DNA of 64,000 nt from Spirochaetae bacterium HGW-Spirochaetae-1 (GTDB lineage: Bacteria; Spirochaetota; UBA4802; UBA5550), in NCBI GenBank assembly GCA_002839375.1, contig PGXY01000003.1, positions 95,863 to 159,862 of the forward strand, in the 5' to 3' direction. Below, one piece after another: positions 44,237 through 55,300 of this stretch. The first letter of the stretch is position 1, and each line of letters begins with the position of its first letter. A program made the translations under genes and the position numbers. The notes beneath the pieces were generated by a model. The model saw only the letters and a program-made list of their open reading frames with translations, was not told the origin of the DNA and did not search any database.

Positions 44237-44447
44237 ACTTTTATTTTTGGGCACCTCACTCAAATAGTAAATTTTCAGATTTTTCCTTTCAAATCAAAAT
44301 ACCCCCAGATGCCCTGGATGGGGCACAAATAGTATTTTCAAAAAATTTGTTTTTTCCATCAATTTTTTTTCCAGCTTATGTCTCCTTATCGCGGTATTTC
44401 ACGGCTTTCTGCCGATAAACAAAAGGGGGAAACCAGGAGGTTACACC

Positions 44448-44528
44448 ATGACGATATCACTGGTAATGATCGGCATTACATGTTTTCTTCTCGGTATTTA
44501 CTGGTCATCCCGCGTGCAGTGGGATTGA
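44448..44528 (+). CDS. 26-residue single-helix membrane microprotein
   Basis: An ATG with AGGAGG 7 nt upstream opens a 26-codon frame: a hydrophobic stretch (ISLVMIGITCFLLGIYW) followed by a short polar tail (SSRVQWD) and TGA. It looks like a one-helix inner-membrane peptide, similar in form to CcoS or KdpF small subunits, though no such enzyme is encoded nearby. It is followed 27 bp later by another small gene with its own ribosome site. Confidence 0.5.
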   Translation: MTISLVMIGITCFLLGIYWSSRVQWD

Positions 44529-44555
44529 CCGCATATTCTAATCCAGGTGTCTGCT

Positions 44556-44798
44556 ATGATAAAAAAGTCAGTACTAAATAAAAACACTGAATCCATGGTG
44601 CAATACGCCATCTACAGGGAAAAGAGGGTGGAGCTTGAAGAGTTCATAACAAAGGAAATACACATCTGGGGAAACTACCAGAACATTCCCGACTGTATTA
44701 AAAAACTGATCGACAAGGAATTCATGGCGCTGGGAAGATACGGCAAGCGCATCAACGTGTATACCATCGAGGAACGACTGCAGACCGGCGATTTATGA
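44556..44798 (+). CDS. Small helical protein of unknown function
   Basis: 80 residues from ATG 44556 with AGGTG 6 nt upstream. Charged and helical (MVQYAIYREKRVELEEFITKE); no signal peptide or Cys motif. Shares a transcript with the microprotein. Its stop overlaps the convergent CaiB-family gene by 6 bp. Confidence 0.6.
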   Translation: MIKKSVLNKNTESMVQYAIYREKRVELEEFITKEIHIWGNYQNIPDCIKKLIDKEFMALGRYGKRINVYTIEERLQTGDL

Positions 44799-45965
44799 AA
44801 CGCCGATAATGTTTTTTTGCAGCATAGTATCAAGCTCCATCTCGCTGTATCCAAGGCCGCGCAGAATATCACGCGTATGATATCCCATAGAGGTTCCGGC
44901 GGCACGCCCGAAATAATGACCGGAACCGAACTTGATGGGATTACCCATCTGCCTCAAAGTATTTCCTTTTTCATTCCTGACGGAAACAATCATATCACGC
45001 TCGACAATAGGTGGCGAGACAATAGCCTCAGACAAAAGCCGTACCGGCTCCACGCAGGCATCCCGGCCGTCGAACTTCGCAATCCAGTGCTCCAGGTCAT
45101 CCCCGCCTATGATGCCGGCTATGAGCCCTTTTGCCTCACGGTTCCCGATTCCCCTTTCCGCCAGTTCGGGGTGTCCTATGACCGAACAGAACTCGTCAAA
45201 AAACTTTCCCTCGATGGGCCCAACGGAGAGATAACGGCCGTCGGCAGTCCGATAATAATCATAGAGCAGACCGCCGTTGAGCATCTCCGATTCCGGTCCC
45301 GGCTCGGGTCCCCCTTCAAGAAAGGGAGCCGTGCTCATTACCGTCATGGAAAAGGCACTGTCGGTAATGGATATGTCGATGCGATCACCCTTCCCCGTGG
45401 TCATTCTCCGGATTACGGCAGCCATTACGGCCATGGCCGTATTCTTTGATCCTCCGGCTATATCGGCTATCTGTATCCCCGAGAGTCCCGGCCCCGATTC
45501 CCTTCGGCCCGAGAAGGAATCAAGGCCCGAGAGGGCCAGGTAGTTGATATCATGGCCGGCACGAGCCGCGTAAGTGCCGGTCTGTCCATACCCGGTAAGC
45601 GAGCAATATATGATGGAATCATTTACTTTTTTCAGATCTTCGTATCCCAGGCCCAGGCGCTGCATGACGCCGGGACGGAACTGCTCAATGACGATATCGT
45701 ATTCCCTGACCAGGTTCAGCACTATCCCGCGCGCCTCCTCCTGTTTCAGGTCAAGGGCCAGGGATTTTTTACCCCGGTTGACATGGGCATAGAGAACGGA
45801 CACACCGTCAACCAGGGGAGGAGCATAGCGCATGAGGTCGGGTTGCCGGAGATTTTCCACCTTGATGATCTGCGCCCCCAGATCCGCCAGCAGCATGGAG
45901 CCGAAAGGGCCCGGCAGCAGGTACGTAAAATCCAGTATCTTAAGAGTATCCAGTGGTGCTTTCAT
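44793..45965 (-). CDS. CaiB/BaiF CoA-transferase family, alpha-methylacyl-CoA racemase-like
   Basis: 390 residues, full-length family III. Start LKILDFTYLLPGPFGSMLLADLGAQIIKVE without long gaps is typical. The motifs RAGHDINYLALSG and QIADIAGGS hold the His and Asp that act as acid/base pair in alpha-methylacyl-CoA racemase, favouring racemase over CoA transfer. It would epimerise 2-methyl-branched acyl-CoAs (fatty or sterol side chains); this fits a lipid- or sterol-degrading theme in the region but is not proof. Confidence 0.85.
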   Translation of the reverse strand: MKAPLDTLKILDFTYLLPGPFGSMLLADLGAQIIKVENLRQPDLMRYAPPLVDGVSVLYAHVNRGKKSLALDLKQEEARGIVLNLVREYDIVIEQFRPGVMQRLGLGYEDLKKVNDSIIYCSLTGYGQTGTYAARAGHDINYLALSGLDSFSGRRESGPGLSGIQIADIAGGSKNTAMAVMAAVIRRMTTGKGDRIDISITDSAFSMTVMSTAPFLEGGPEPGPESEMLNGGLLYDYYRTADGRYLSVGPIEGKFFDEFCSVIGHPELAERGIGNREAKGLIAGIIGGDDLEHWIAKFDGRDACVEPVRLLSEAIVSPPIVERDMIVSVRNEKGNTLRQMGNPIKFGSGHYFGRAAGTSMGYHTRDILRGLGYSEMELDTMLQKNIIGVS

Positions 45966-46084
45966 CGTATCTTGCCCGATCCTTCTACCGCACGATTCCC
46001 GAGATTATAAGATTTTTCGGGAAGCACTGCAATTATTTTACTGATAGTACATAGATCATCACTGCTTCTTCGTCAAGCCACATT

Positions 46085-46110
46085 CAAAAAAAACCGGGGC
46101 AAACCCCGGT
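46085..46110 (-). terminator. Rho-independent terminator of the beta-barrel gene
   Basis: ACCGGGG (46093-46099) and CCCCGGT (46104-46110) form a stem followed on the minus strand by eight Ts. Located 51 bp past the stop at 46161. Confidence 0.85.
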
Positions 46111-46160
46111 CTTGTAATTTTTCAAGTATTGAAAAATCCTTTTCCCTGCGCCCCTTTTCC

Positions 46161-47054
46161 TTAGAAAAGTTTGAAATTTACACCAGCCAGGAGAGCAATG
46201 TAGGGTTTGCCTTCATTATATTTGTCCTGGAGATGCGATCCCGCCAGGAGAACAAAATAAGGCTGCGTTGTGGAATCCAGCGATGCCCAGGCCGGTGTGT
46301 ACAGGGCCATGGCAGCCAGTTTCATGCTGTGTTTCTCAGAACTGTCAATCCAGCAATCATTCCAGTTAACACCCACACGGAATGTTCCTATGGTTCCATA
46401 GGGCCCCAGTTTATACAGGACTTTTACATCATTTCGGTAAAGAATGTCGCTTCCTTTGTGGATTATGAAAGTGCTGGGATCATAATAATAACCACTATAG
46501 TTATAATCATGATATTCCAATTCAAAGGAATAGAGGGCGGCAACGGGCCCCAGTGCAATTTTCAGAGTGGGGATAACCGATCCCCGGAAACCTCCCTTTG
46601 ATTTACCTTCAATAAGTTTACGTGCATCGGAATCGTATTCCGCAGATGGCGATGCCATGGGAATGAAACCCGTAGCGATGAGATCGCTGTCGCCGATTTT
46701 ATACATATAATCATAACCGGCATAGGCCGCAAGATCAAAAAAGGCGATGGGTTCGATCTTCACGAAGGCCGATGTTCTTGTGTAGGTGGGACTCAGATAT
46801 TCCTGGACACCAAGATCGAGTTTTGTCGATTTCCAGAGCATCCCGGAATCATTGATAAGCGGCATGCGGTAATAAATTTCACCTTTAACCGCAAGGCCCA
46901 GATAATTAATTGATGAACCAAAATTAGTATTGAGATACCAGCCCGGAACATTGACATTCCCACCGCCTTCCGCGGCAGGATCATCCTGGGCATACAACAT
47001 GGACGCACACATAAGAAATGCCGAAAGAAATAGTATAATTCCTTTTCGCTTCAT
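46161..47054 (-). CDS. Exported beta-barrel-like outer membrane protein
   Basis: 297 residues with signal peptide IILFLSAFLMCASMLYAQ. Many alternating aromatic strands (YLGLAVKGEIYYRMP, AFVKIEPIAFFDLAAYAGYD) and a C-terminal Phe (LLAGVNFKLF) suit an outer-membrane barrel. No family recognised. GGAGG lies 5 nt before the ATG. Monocistronic, with its own terminator and a plausible promoter. Confidence 0.75.
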   Translation of the reverse strand: MKRKGIILFLSAFLMCASMLYAQDDPAAEGGGNVNVPGWYLNTNFGSSINYLGLAVKGEIYYRMPLINDSGMLWKSTKLDLGVQEYLSPTYTRTSAFVKIEPIAFFDLAAYAGYDYMYKIGDSDLIATGFIPMASPSAEYDSDARKLIEGKSKGGFRGSVIPTLKIALGPVAALYSFELEYHDYNYSGYYYDPSTFIIHKGSDILYRNDVKVLYKLGPYGTIGTFRVGVNWNDCWIDSSEKHSMKLAAMALYTPAWASLDSTTQPYFVLLAGSHLQDKYNEGKPYIALLAGVNFKLF

Positions 47055-47125
47055 AATACCTCCGGTAGAACCAAATTTAAAAGCATCAAAGAGACTTCAC
47101 TTCCATTGCAACCGACTCCGGAATT

Positions 47126-47154
47126 ATTTTATACCGGGATAATGTAAAAAGCAA
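47126..47154 (-). promoter_or_regulatory. Promoter of the beta-barrel protein gene
   Basis: TTGCTT (47154-47149) and TAAAAT (47131-47126) are 17 bp apart, about 70 bp before the start codon. Confidence 0.4.
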
Positions 47155-47258
47155 TACATGTTTCAAAAAAGTATTTTTTTTTTAATGGACAACTTTATTC
47201 CCGGTTCATTACAATTGCCCAACAAATGTATTATTATTTTTATTCGAAAAGGTGTTTT

Positions 47259-47834
47259 ATGGAAAAGAGTCGTACTATAAGGACAGGCATACTTCTCATC
47301 GTTGTTATATGCTCCGTGTTATTCTATATATTCATTCCCCGGCAGAATACGGACGCTTCCGTAAAAAAAGGTTTTTTCCAAATAATAATTTCTGCTGACA
47401 CGAAGCCCGGATATGAAAGGGCAAATACTTTTCATGACGACGAGGTAAAAGACGAAGAAGACATGAAGGGTATGTATGGCCTCGATCCGTATATTCTTCG
47501 CCGGGAATTCCCCCGCAACAGGGCACTGCCGGCAATGAACTCTGAAGAGCAATCCAGGAAAAATGAGGATCGGGAAAGACGGAACCGGGTTTATGGCAGA
47601 ATTATATCGAATCGGGCCTCGGAAAATGAAGTACATCGGTATTACAATGAACAGTCAGAGATCACGGCAGATACGGTGGAACTGCTGGAGTTTATCTTGG
47701 ACCGGTACGGCAATACACTTTCTGAAAAGGACCGGGAAAAGCATGCCTTTCTTCTGGACCAGTACAGAAAACGGCTCAGTGCAATCACCCTGGAAAAGAA
47801 GGAATCACTGGAAAGGATAAGAAAGGCTGACTAA
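47259..47834 (+). CDS. Membrane-anchored protein of unknown function
   Basis: 191 residues from ATG 47259, with AAGGTG just upstream. One N-terminal transmembrane helix (GILLIVVICSVLFYIFI) followed by a charged, Arg/Glu-rich region (NSEEQSRKNEDRERRN) and a helical end. No family recognised; anchored in the inner membrane with a periplasmic helical part. Ends 4 bp from the convergent reductase gene. Confidence 0.65.
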   Translation: MEKSRTIRTGILLIVVICSVLFYIFIPRQNTDASVKKGFFQIIISADTKPGYERANTFHDDEVKDEEDMKGMYGLDPYILRREFPRNRALPAMNSEEQSRKNEDRERRNRVYGRIISNRASENEVHRYYNEQSEITADTVELLEFILDRYGNTLSEKDREKHAFLLDQYRKRLSAITLEKKESLERIRKAD

Positions 47835-47838
47835 CCGG

Positions 47839-48867
<1,029 letters not shown>

Positions 48868-49140
48868 AATCACCTCCCATGATGCTTTTCAGCTGTGGTT
48901 CCCGTCGGATTATTTCTATATATTATTTTGATTGCTTTCTGATTATTTCTGCACAGTGCCCCATGACTGTACATCGGAGCGTAATTTATGCATATACTAT
49001 GTATAGGTATTACCCGCAAAAGGTCAACGAAGAAAGAACCTGTATTGAGATATTTTGCTTGATTAATGTACTCCCTGCCCCTATGCTTTATCAAAGATTC
49101 AAACGGGTGATGAATCCATCATCCTTATAAGGGGTATGCC

Positions 49141-49827
49141 ATGAAAGCAAAAATTCTGGTGGTCGATGATTCCGAACTTTCATTGAAACAGGTGGATAAA
49201 TACCTTAAAAAGACTGATTATACCATCCACCTGGCGGACCATGCCCAGTCCGCCATTGAAAGACTTAAAAGCAACGATTACGATATCATTATAACCGATA
49301 AAAATATGCCGGGCCTATACGACAATACCGATGAAGGTGGCATGGAACTTCTTAGGTATGCTCAAAAAAACCTGCCCAACACTGAAGTTATAATGATGAC
49401 CGGTTTTGCCTCCATTGAAACGGCCATTGAGGCCATGAAACTGGGGGCCTTTGACTACCTGATAAAACCCTTCACCCAGAATGAACTTCTGGACTGCATT
49501 AAGAGATTGCTGGGATACAAGGCCTTCCTCAACCCCGGGACTGCTATCAATATCTATAAAAACATCCACAATGAAATCCTGAAACTCATGGAAAGACTCA
49601 GCATCAATGATGACGAGGATACACATGCCATCCTCAAATCCCTGGACCAGAAAATAGATCACTTTTTCAAAACACAGAAAGACTGGGAAAAAGTTATCAT
49701 CATGCAGCGTGAAGCGCTTGCCAATATTATACCCCTGGCGGAACAGCTAAAGGAGAACCTGCCGAACGATAAAGACGTACAGGATCTGGCAGCTAAAATA
49801 ATCCGTGAAGCCGACAACCGCATATAA
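49141..49827 (+). CDS. Response regulator with helical C-terminal domain
   Basis: 228 residues. The receiver has VVDDSE, phospho-Asp53 (IIITDKNMPG), MMTGFAS and the Lys of LIKPFT. The C-terminal ~95 residues are helical without a known output domain (NIYKNIHNEILKLMERLS, KSLDQKIDHFFKTQKDW). It precedes cheD by 90 bp, so it may feed into chemotaxis-like or adaptation signalling. Confidence 0.88.
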   Translation: MKAKILVVDDSELSLKQVDKYLKKTDYTIHLADHAQSAIERLKSNDYDIIITDKNMPGLYDNTDEGGMELLRYAQKNLPNTEVIMMTGFASIETAIEAMKLGAFDYLIKPFTQNELLDCIKRLLGYKAFLNPGTAINIYKNIHNEILKLMERLSINDDEDTHAILKSLDQKIDHFFKTQKDWEKVIIMQREALANIIPLAEQLKENLPNDKDVQDLAAKIIREADNRI

Positions 49828-49917
49828 AAATAATGCAAGGAACAACTAACCACATGAGTTTGATAGAAATAAATATTACAGGGGAGGCATCAACACCCTG
49901 TACTGCTGAGGGGATAT

Positions 49918-50406
49918 ATGCCTGATCTCGTTCTGGGAATAGGTGACATGGGCGTTTCAAATGACCCCGGGGTCAACATCAAGACCTATGCCCTGGGTTC
50001 ATGTATTGCCGTGGTATTTTACAATGCCGCATTCAAAACAGGCGGCATGGTCCATATTGCCCTGGCCGATTCCAACATCAACGAGGAGAAAAGCAGGATC
50101 AAACCGGGATATTTCGCCGATACGGGGATACCTGAACTATTAGCGTCCATGCGAAAAAAAATGGGATCACTGGACCTGTCGGGCCTGGAGGTTAAACTCA
50201 TTGGAGGCGCCCGGGTCATCAGGGATGAACGTTTTTTCGATATAGGCGGCAAGAATATTGAAACGGCAAGAAAACTGATCCGATCCCTGGGACTAAAAAT
50301 CAGGAGCGAGGATACTGCGGGCGATATCAGCAGAACCGTCACCCTCTTCACCGCCGATGGCAGAACCATGATCTCCAACGTGGAAAGAGGAAAATGGTTT
50401 ATATGA
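49918..50406 (+). CDS. cheD: Chemoreceptor glutamine deamidase CheD
   Basis: 162 residues. The catalytic triad of CheD is visible: Thr23 and Cys29 (KTYALGSCIAVV) and His46 (GGMVHIALADS), followed by the family block VKLIGGARVI. CheD deamidates receptor glutamines and, in many bacteria, binds CheC/CheY-P. No receptor, CheA or CheW is encoded nearby. Its TGA overlaps the ATG of the exported protein gene. Confidence 0.93.
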   Translation: MPDLVLGIGDMGVSNDPGVNIKTYALGSCIAVVFYNAAFKTGGMVHIALADSNINEEKSRIKPGYFADTGIPELLASMRKKMGSLDLSGLEVKLIGGARVIRDERFFDIGGKNIETARKLIRSLGLKIRSEDTAGDISRTVTLFTADGRTMISNVERGKWFI

Positions 50407-51359
50407 AAAATATTCTTTTCCTATCCATCATTGTCCTGTCAGCGGGACTCTTCGCTGCTGAAGAAACGCGGTGGTCCGCCTGTACATACCAGGACAAACG
50501 AATGGTAAAGTCCATGACACTGCATTTCTTCCAGGCTTTCAATGAGAATAAGTACCATGAGATCAGGAAGATGATCGATCCTGTGGAAATGAACTTTGAC
50601 GGCCAGATATGGATGTCATCGCCGAAATTCCTGTATTTCATGGGAACACTCAGGGAAAGGGGGGAGATCCGCTTCGACAATATCCGCGCATACACCTTTG
50701 ATGACTGCGAAGCTGACACCGGTATAAAAAATAACGCCCTGGGCATGTACAGGGTTTTTGACAATCGTTCCATACTCACCATATCAGATCTTGTCTATAC
50801 ACGTAAAAACGAAAAATCCCGGGGCACCCTGCTATTTAAAAAAAGCACCGATAACGGCATCTGGTATATCGCCGCCATATCGGGCTTCAACGCCCAGCTC
50901 GAATTGCCCGCAACGACGAAACCGGGAAAGGACGAAGACTGGCGCGAGGAAGATATCCCCCAGTTAAAAATCACCCTGCCCATGTATTCGTCATTTAATA
51001 AAAAAAGACAGTATGATACCATGATCGCCTACTACGTATCCGGTCTTACAGAGCACGATGCCGCGCTACAGGTCATGGCCGTTAAAACAGGATCACCGGC
51101 GCTGGAAGAAGGATACCGTTTTGTTCAAAAGATACTGGAGACCAGGAAGCATACCGTCGTAAGAATCAAATATCTTCCCGCCGGCTACTGGTTTGAAAGC
51201 GAGGTTCTTGACCGCGATAAAAAAGAAAATAAAATGATAGTGGTATCTTTCCGCAATAAAAAACGTGTGATCATTGTGAGTCTCCTGGCTTATATGAAAA
51301 TTTACGAGGAACAGTGGAAGGAGATGGAGTATACGCTGAGAAATGTTGCGCCCTATTAA
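50403..51359 (+). CDS. Exported protein of unknown function coupled to cheD
   Basis: 318 residues from ATG 50403, which overlaps the cheD stop as ATGA. Signal peptide MKNILFLSIIVLSAGLFA. The first ~150 residues look like an NTF2/SnoaL-like fold (LHFFQAFNENKYHEIRKMID); the end has beta-rich segments (TVVRIKYLPAGYWFESEVL). Family not recognised. Coupled translation with cheD suggests a related role, perhaps sensing. Confidence 0.7.
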   Translation: MKNILFLSIIVLSAGLFAAEETRWSACTYQDKRMVKSMTLHFFQAFNENKYHEIRKMIDPVEMNFDGQIWMSSPKFLYFMGTLRERGEIRFDNIRAYTFDDCEADTGIKNNALGMYRVFDNRSILTISDLVYTRKNEKSRGTLLFKKSTDNGIWYIAAISGFNAQLELPATTKPGKDEDWREEDIPQLKITLPMYSSFNKKRQYDTMIAYYVSGLTEHDAALQVMAVKTGSPALEEGYRFVQKILETRKHTVVRIKYLPAGYWFESEVLDRDKKENKMIVVSFRNKKRVIIVSLLAYMKIYEEQWKEMEYTLRNVAPY

Positions 51360-51428
51360 TAATAGGGGCGAACCATTTCGCCGGTACAATCCTTTCTTGC
51401 CCTATCTCCCTGCACCCCTCCTCCAACA

Positions 51429-52337
51429 TTACAGCCGAGGCGGCCCGATATACTCACTGTCAATCGCTTCTATGGTCCTCTTTTTAAGATTTTTTGTGCC
51501 CACGTAACGAATTTCCTTATCGTGTTTTCTCCACCATATCCCGGCCTTCTCGCTGAATTTTTCCTCGCGCAGGACCATGGGCGGGTGAGACATGAAATAA
51601 TCACGTATTATATTGGCCTCTCTTTCATCCCGCATCCCGTTCTGTTTCATGTACTGGAGAAACCGTGCGAAGGCCCTTCCTTCAGCCCCTGGATCATATT
51701 TGCTGTTTATCAGAAGTTCAAACGCATAGTTATCGGCATCATTCTCCTGCGTCTTGCTGAAGGAATGACGCAGAAGCAGGTTCATGGCAAAATCGGCCAC
51801 TTTACCAAGCGTTTCATTGCCGGTTTTCCCGGCGAGGAGCTGGAAACGAACGACATCAAGACAATGCGATAACTCGATATGCCCCATCTCGTGTGAGAGA
51901 ATTGCCGCGAGCTCTGCCTCACTTTTCAGTGTTTTTATAAGCCCGCGGGTAACGAATATGACACCCCCTGGAAGTGCGAAGGCATTTGGCGACGAGCTTT
52001 CATGCATATAGACGCGGTAAGGAAATGGTTTACGGGCAAACCGGGATATCTGTGACATGACGGCGTTCACATACACATAATCTTTATCGCCTGAATCGTT
52101 ATGGTCGTCGCACCGGGCCTTTATGGCCTCGCCATATTCCTTTTCATCCAGGGAATCGACCGCTATTATTTCAGTCAACGCACGGCTTATTCCCCGCGTG
52201 GCATGACCGAGAAGCATATATGCCGGTGCGAGCGTTGAATCCAGCTTCGGTTGCGGTTTATGCAGATAAAACAGGGCAGCCAGCCCGGCACCTGCGGTGA
52301 TGATCAACACGAAAAATATCCACCTGCCTTTTCCCAT
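51429..52337 (-). CDS. M48-family membrane-anchored zinc metalloprotease
   Basis: 302 residues. One N-terminal transmembrane anchor, then the M48 zinc signature HEMGHIELSH near residue 150, with the third-ligand region FSKTQENDADNYAFELL. HtpX/BepA/LoiP-type periplasmic protease likely. Starts 2 bp after the stop of the DUF2339 gene, so both share a transcript. Confidence 0.88.
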   Translation of the reverse strand: MGKGRWIFFVLIITAGAGLAALFYLHKPQPKLDSTLAPAYMLLGHATRGISRALTEIIAVDSLDEKEYGEAIKARCDDHNDSGDKDYVYVNAVMSQISRFARKPFPYRVYMHESSSPNAFALPGGVIFVTRGLIKTLKSEAELAAILSHEMGHIELSHCLDVVRFQLLAGKTGNETLGKVADFAMNLLLRHSFSKTQENDADNYAFELLINSKYDPGAEGRAFARFLQYMKQNGMRDEREANIIRDYFMSHPPMVLREEKFSEKAGIWWRKHDKEIRYVGTKNLKKRTIEAIDSEYIGPPRL

Positions 52338-52339
52338 AA

Positions 52340-55300
52340 TCAGAACCTGTCCCTGTATTTATTATAAATAATGTTCATCGCCAGCATGAGCAGGCCTACA
52401 CATACAAACACAATGCCTTTAATCACGGTTCCCGATCTCGCAAGATCATAGATCAAAAGCCTGATCAGGCAGAGAGCGAGAACTCCCATGGCAAGATACC
52501 GGAAATGATTTTCCTTCAGAATAACACTCACGACAAAAATTGCAAAAGATTCCACAACCCACAGCAGCGTGTGCAGCGTTTCATCAAAGGACTTCCGGAT
52601 AAAAAGGGCAATGCTGACAAAGAAAGGATAATAGATAATCAGGTTCCTGTGCCGCGACACCAGTGATATGGGAGACTTCATAAAAGCAACTGCCACGGGA
52701 AGCTCCAGGGATTCAAGTTCGCCAAAACGATGGAAAAGCATGATGTACAGAAACTGGAGAGCAATGGCAGCGCTTCCCCAGAACCATACCTGGTCCAGGA
52801 AATACGTTGAAGGAACAGCCTGTGATACCAGTACAAAGGCTATGGTAAAAAGGGCAATCCAGTGAAAGATGAGAGAATAAAAACGAAAGCGGGAAACCTT
52901 CACCTGGAATATCCTTCCCGATAGAAGCAGAACTATGGCTGCCGATATCCATAACAGAGGATGATACCGTGATGGTATCTCCATGATAAGTACCGTCATT
53001 GAAAATAGTATGATAAGCTCCCAGAAAAGCGGATGTAGAATATCCCATCCGAAATAATTCTTTTCCCGCTCCGGCTTCCTTGTAAGGGCCCAATAGGTGA
53101 AAACCGCCAATGCGAAAATTTCAATCATCAATCTGACCGGAAAGACTCCCACATGGATTTCAGACTGAATGTGAACGAGAAAATGCCTTATGAGAAAGGC
53201 GGCAATGAATGCATATCCCGAATTGATAAGGCAGTTGTCGATATAATCACCCTGCATGAGGGCCTCACCGTACCTCGCTTCCATCCACCGGGCAAGCTCA
53301 AGAAACATAACTGAAAATATGAGCCACAGTATGCCCGGAATGAAAGGGGATACGGGATTGAAAAACTTATAGATCGCGTACAGTATGGATGCGCTGAATG
53401 TATAATAAATAACGATATTTCTTTGTTTCACAATAAAAACTGCCGCACTTTCCATAAATTTGACAGGAGCCGGCAGTGTAATATCCTTCAACCTGCTGTA
53501 TTTGTACAGAGCAGCGGCAAATATGAACTGCATGACAAGGGTGATCATGCCGAAAAGCCATGCCTGATCAAACCAGTTTTCCGATGGAACCGATTGAACA
53601 CTGAGAAGGAATGTCACATTGAACATGGAGGCCCAGAAAAGGAACACCGAATAGAGTCTCATTCTCGATATGGCCCCGAACCTGTTTCCAATGACAAGGA
53701 GAAAAACCGCCATGGAAACCCAGATAAGCGAGTGATACACATCGGGAGTTTCAATGGTCAGTGTTATCACCGAAAATATCAGCACCATTTCCCACATGAG
53801 AGGGTGAAGATATTTCCAACTCAGCAAATCAACGGCGGAAGGCTTGACCGTGGCCCAGTATAAAAAAACCGCCACGGAGAAAATTTCCACCATGAGTCGC
53901 ACCTGCAGTCCCGCTATGGTCAGTTCCGACTGCATATCGACCATGAAATATCGTGCGACAAAAAGGCCGATAAAGGCATAGGCTGCATGGAGTATGTACC
54001 TGTCCGTCTCCCCTTTTCCTGTCAGGACAAGAGCGTATTTCCGGCGCAGGAAGCGTGCAACTTCAAGATATATGACCGACACAGTGAGCCAGACCGGCCC
54101 CGGGATCATTGGTGAAACCGGTTCAAGGACTGCATACAGTACAACGGCAAGACTTATGGAGAAGAGGTAGACCCCGGGCCATTTGACATATCTGTCCAGC
54201 GTTTTAACAAATGAAGCCCGTATAACAACTGCGGCAAGAAGGAAAACAGGTGCAGCATAGAGCATGACAGCACTCTTTGATATATCTTCGGTTCCCAGGA
54301 TATGCCGCCATGCCATGATAAATATCAGGGGAACAAGGAGAATAAGCCCCATACCGATTCCATTTGACTGCCGCAACTGCCGCACAACAAGCAGGAATAT
54401 GCATATTGCCGATATGACGGCGGCGGCCCATGTATAGGTAAAAGTGTAACGCCAGAAAAGAAGCGCCATGACAGGAATAATAAAGCCGCTTATGGAGAAC
54501 CTGCCGACGGGCTCCCTGGACAGGTAAGCCCGGGGCGAGTCAAAGGACTCTCCGTTTTTTCCCACGGCGTAGAGATGAAAGGCCGTTTCTACCAGCAAAG
54601 CCGCCAGGATCACCGCTGAATTTTTAACCGCCATGGGAGCATCGGCAGGATCAAATATAGACGCCGACCATCCCATGAGAAACAGCAGGGACAGGTGATG
54701 CAGCGCCATCCCGATTTTTTGCAGAATCCAGTCACCCTCCCTGTCGACTATGAGCAGGAATATGATAATCTCAATATAGGCCGTTGCCGAAATCATGAGC
54801 GTGTCAAAACCCCACCGGGACAGAGATATAACCGTGAAAAGCGCCAGCGACTGGGATATGAGAATATCCGTCACATACAGCCAGCGAATGCCCAGAGTCC
54901 GCGCATGTTTAGCCAGAAAAAATATAATCACCGTTGCAAAGGCCAATACAAGGGAATTCCATTTTGCTCCCGTTGAATAAAAGAGCAGCCCTACCCCGAG
55001 AAAGGTCCAGTTCAGGATATGCACGACAAAGGGCAGAGTTTCGAAACGCTCCGTTTTATATATCTGCCGATAGTGCGAAAAAACGGCGATGATACCCACA
55101 GCCAGTGTTGTGGCTATACCGGCAATTCTCATATTCACGGGCATTAGTTCCGCCGTATAACCGCTGATATAATGCCAGTAGAGATGATAGGCAAAAAATG
55201 CCGTAATGGTCACCAGGAGATGGTACTCCCATCGGGACCGAAAGGCGATGGCAATACTGAAAAACACGATTATGCCGGCGATTATAAAAGTAAGACTGCT

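Noticed and set aside
44378-44581. 67-codon plus-strand frame
   Set aside because: No ribosome site; the AGGAGG here serves the 26-codon frame at 44448 instead.
51367-51382. GGCGAA/TTCGCC hairpin between convergent genes
   Set aside because: Only 6 bp and no T-run; too weak to call a terminator.
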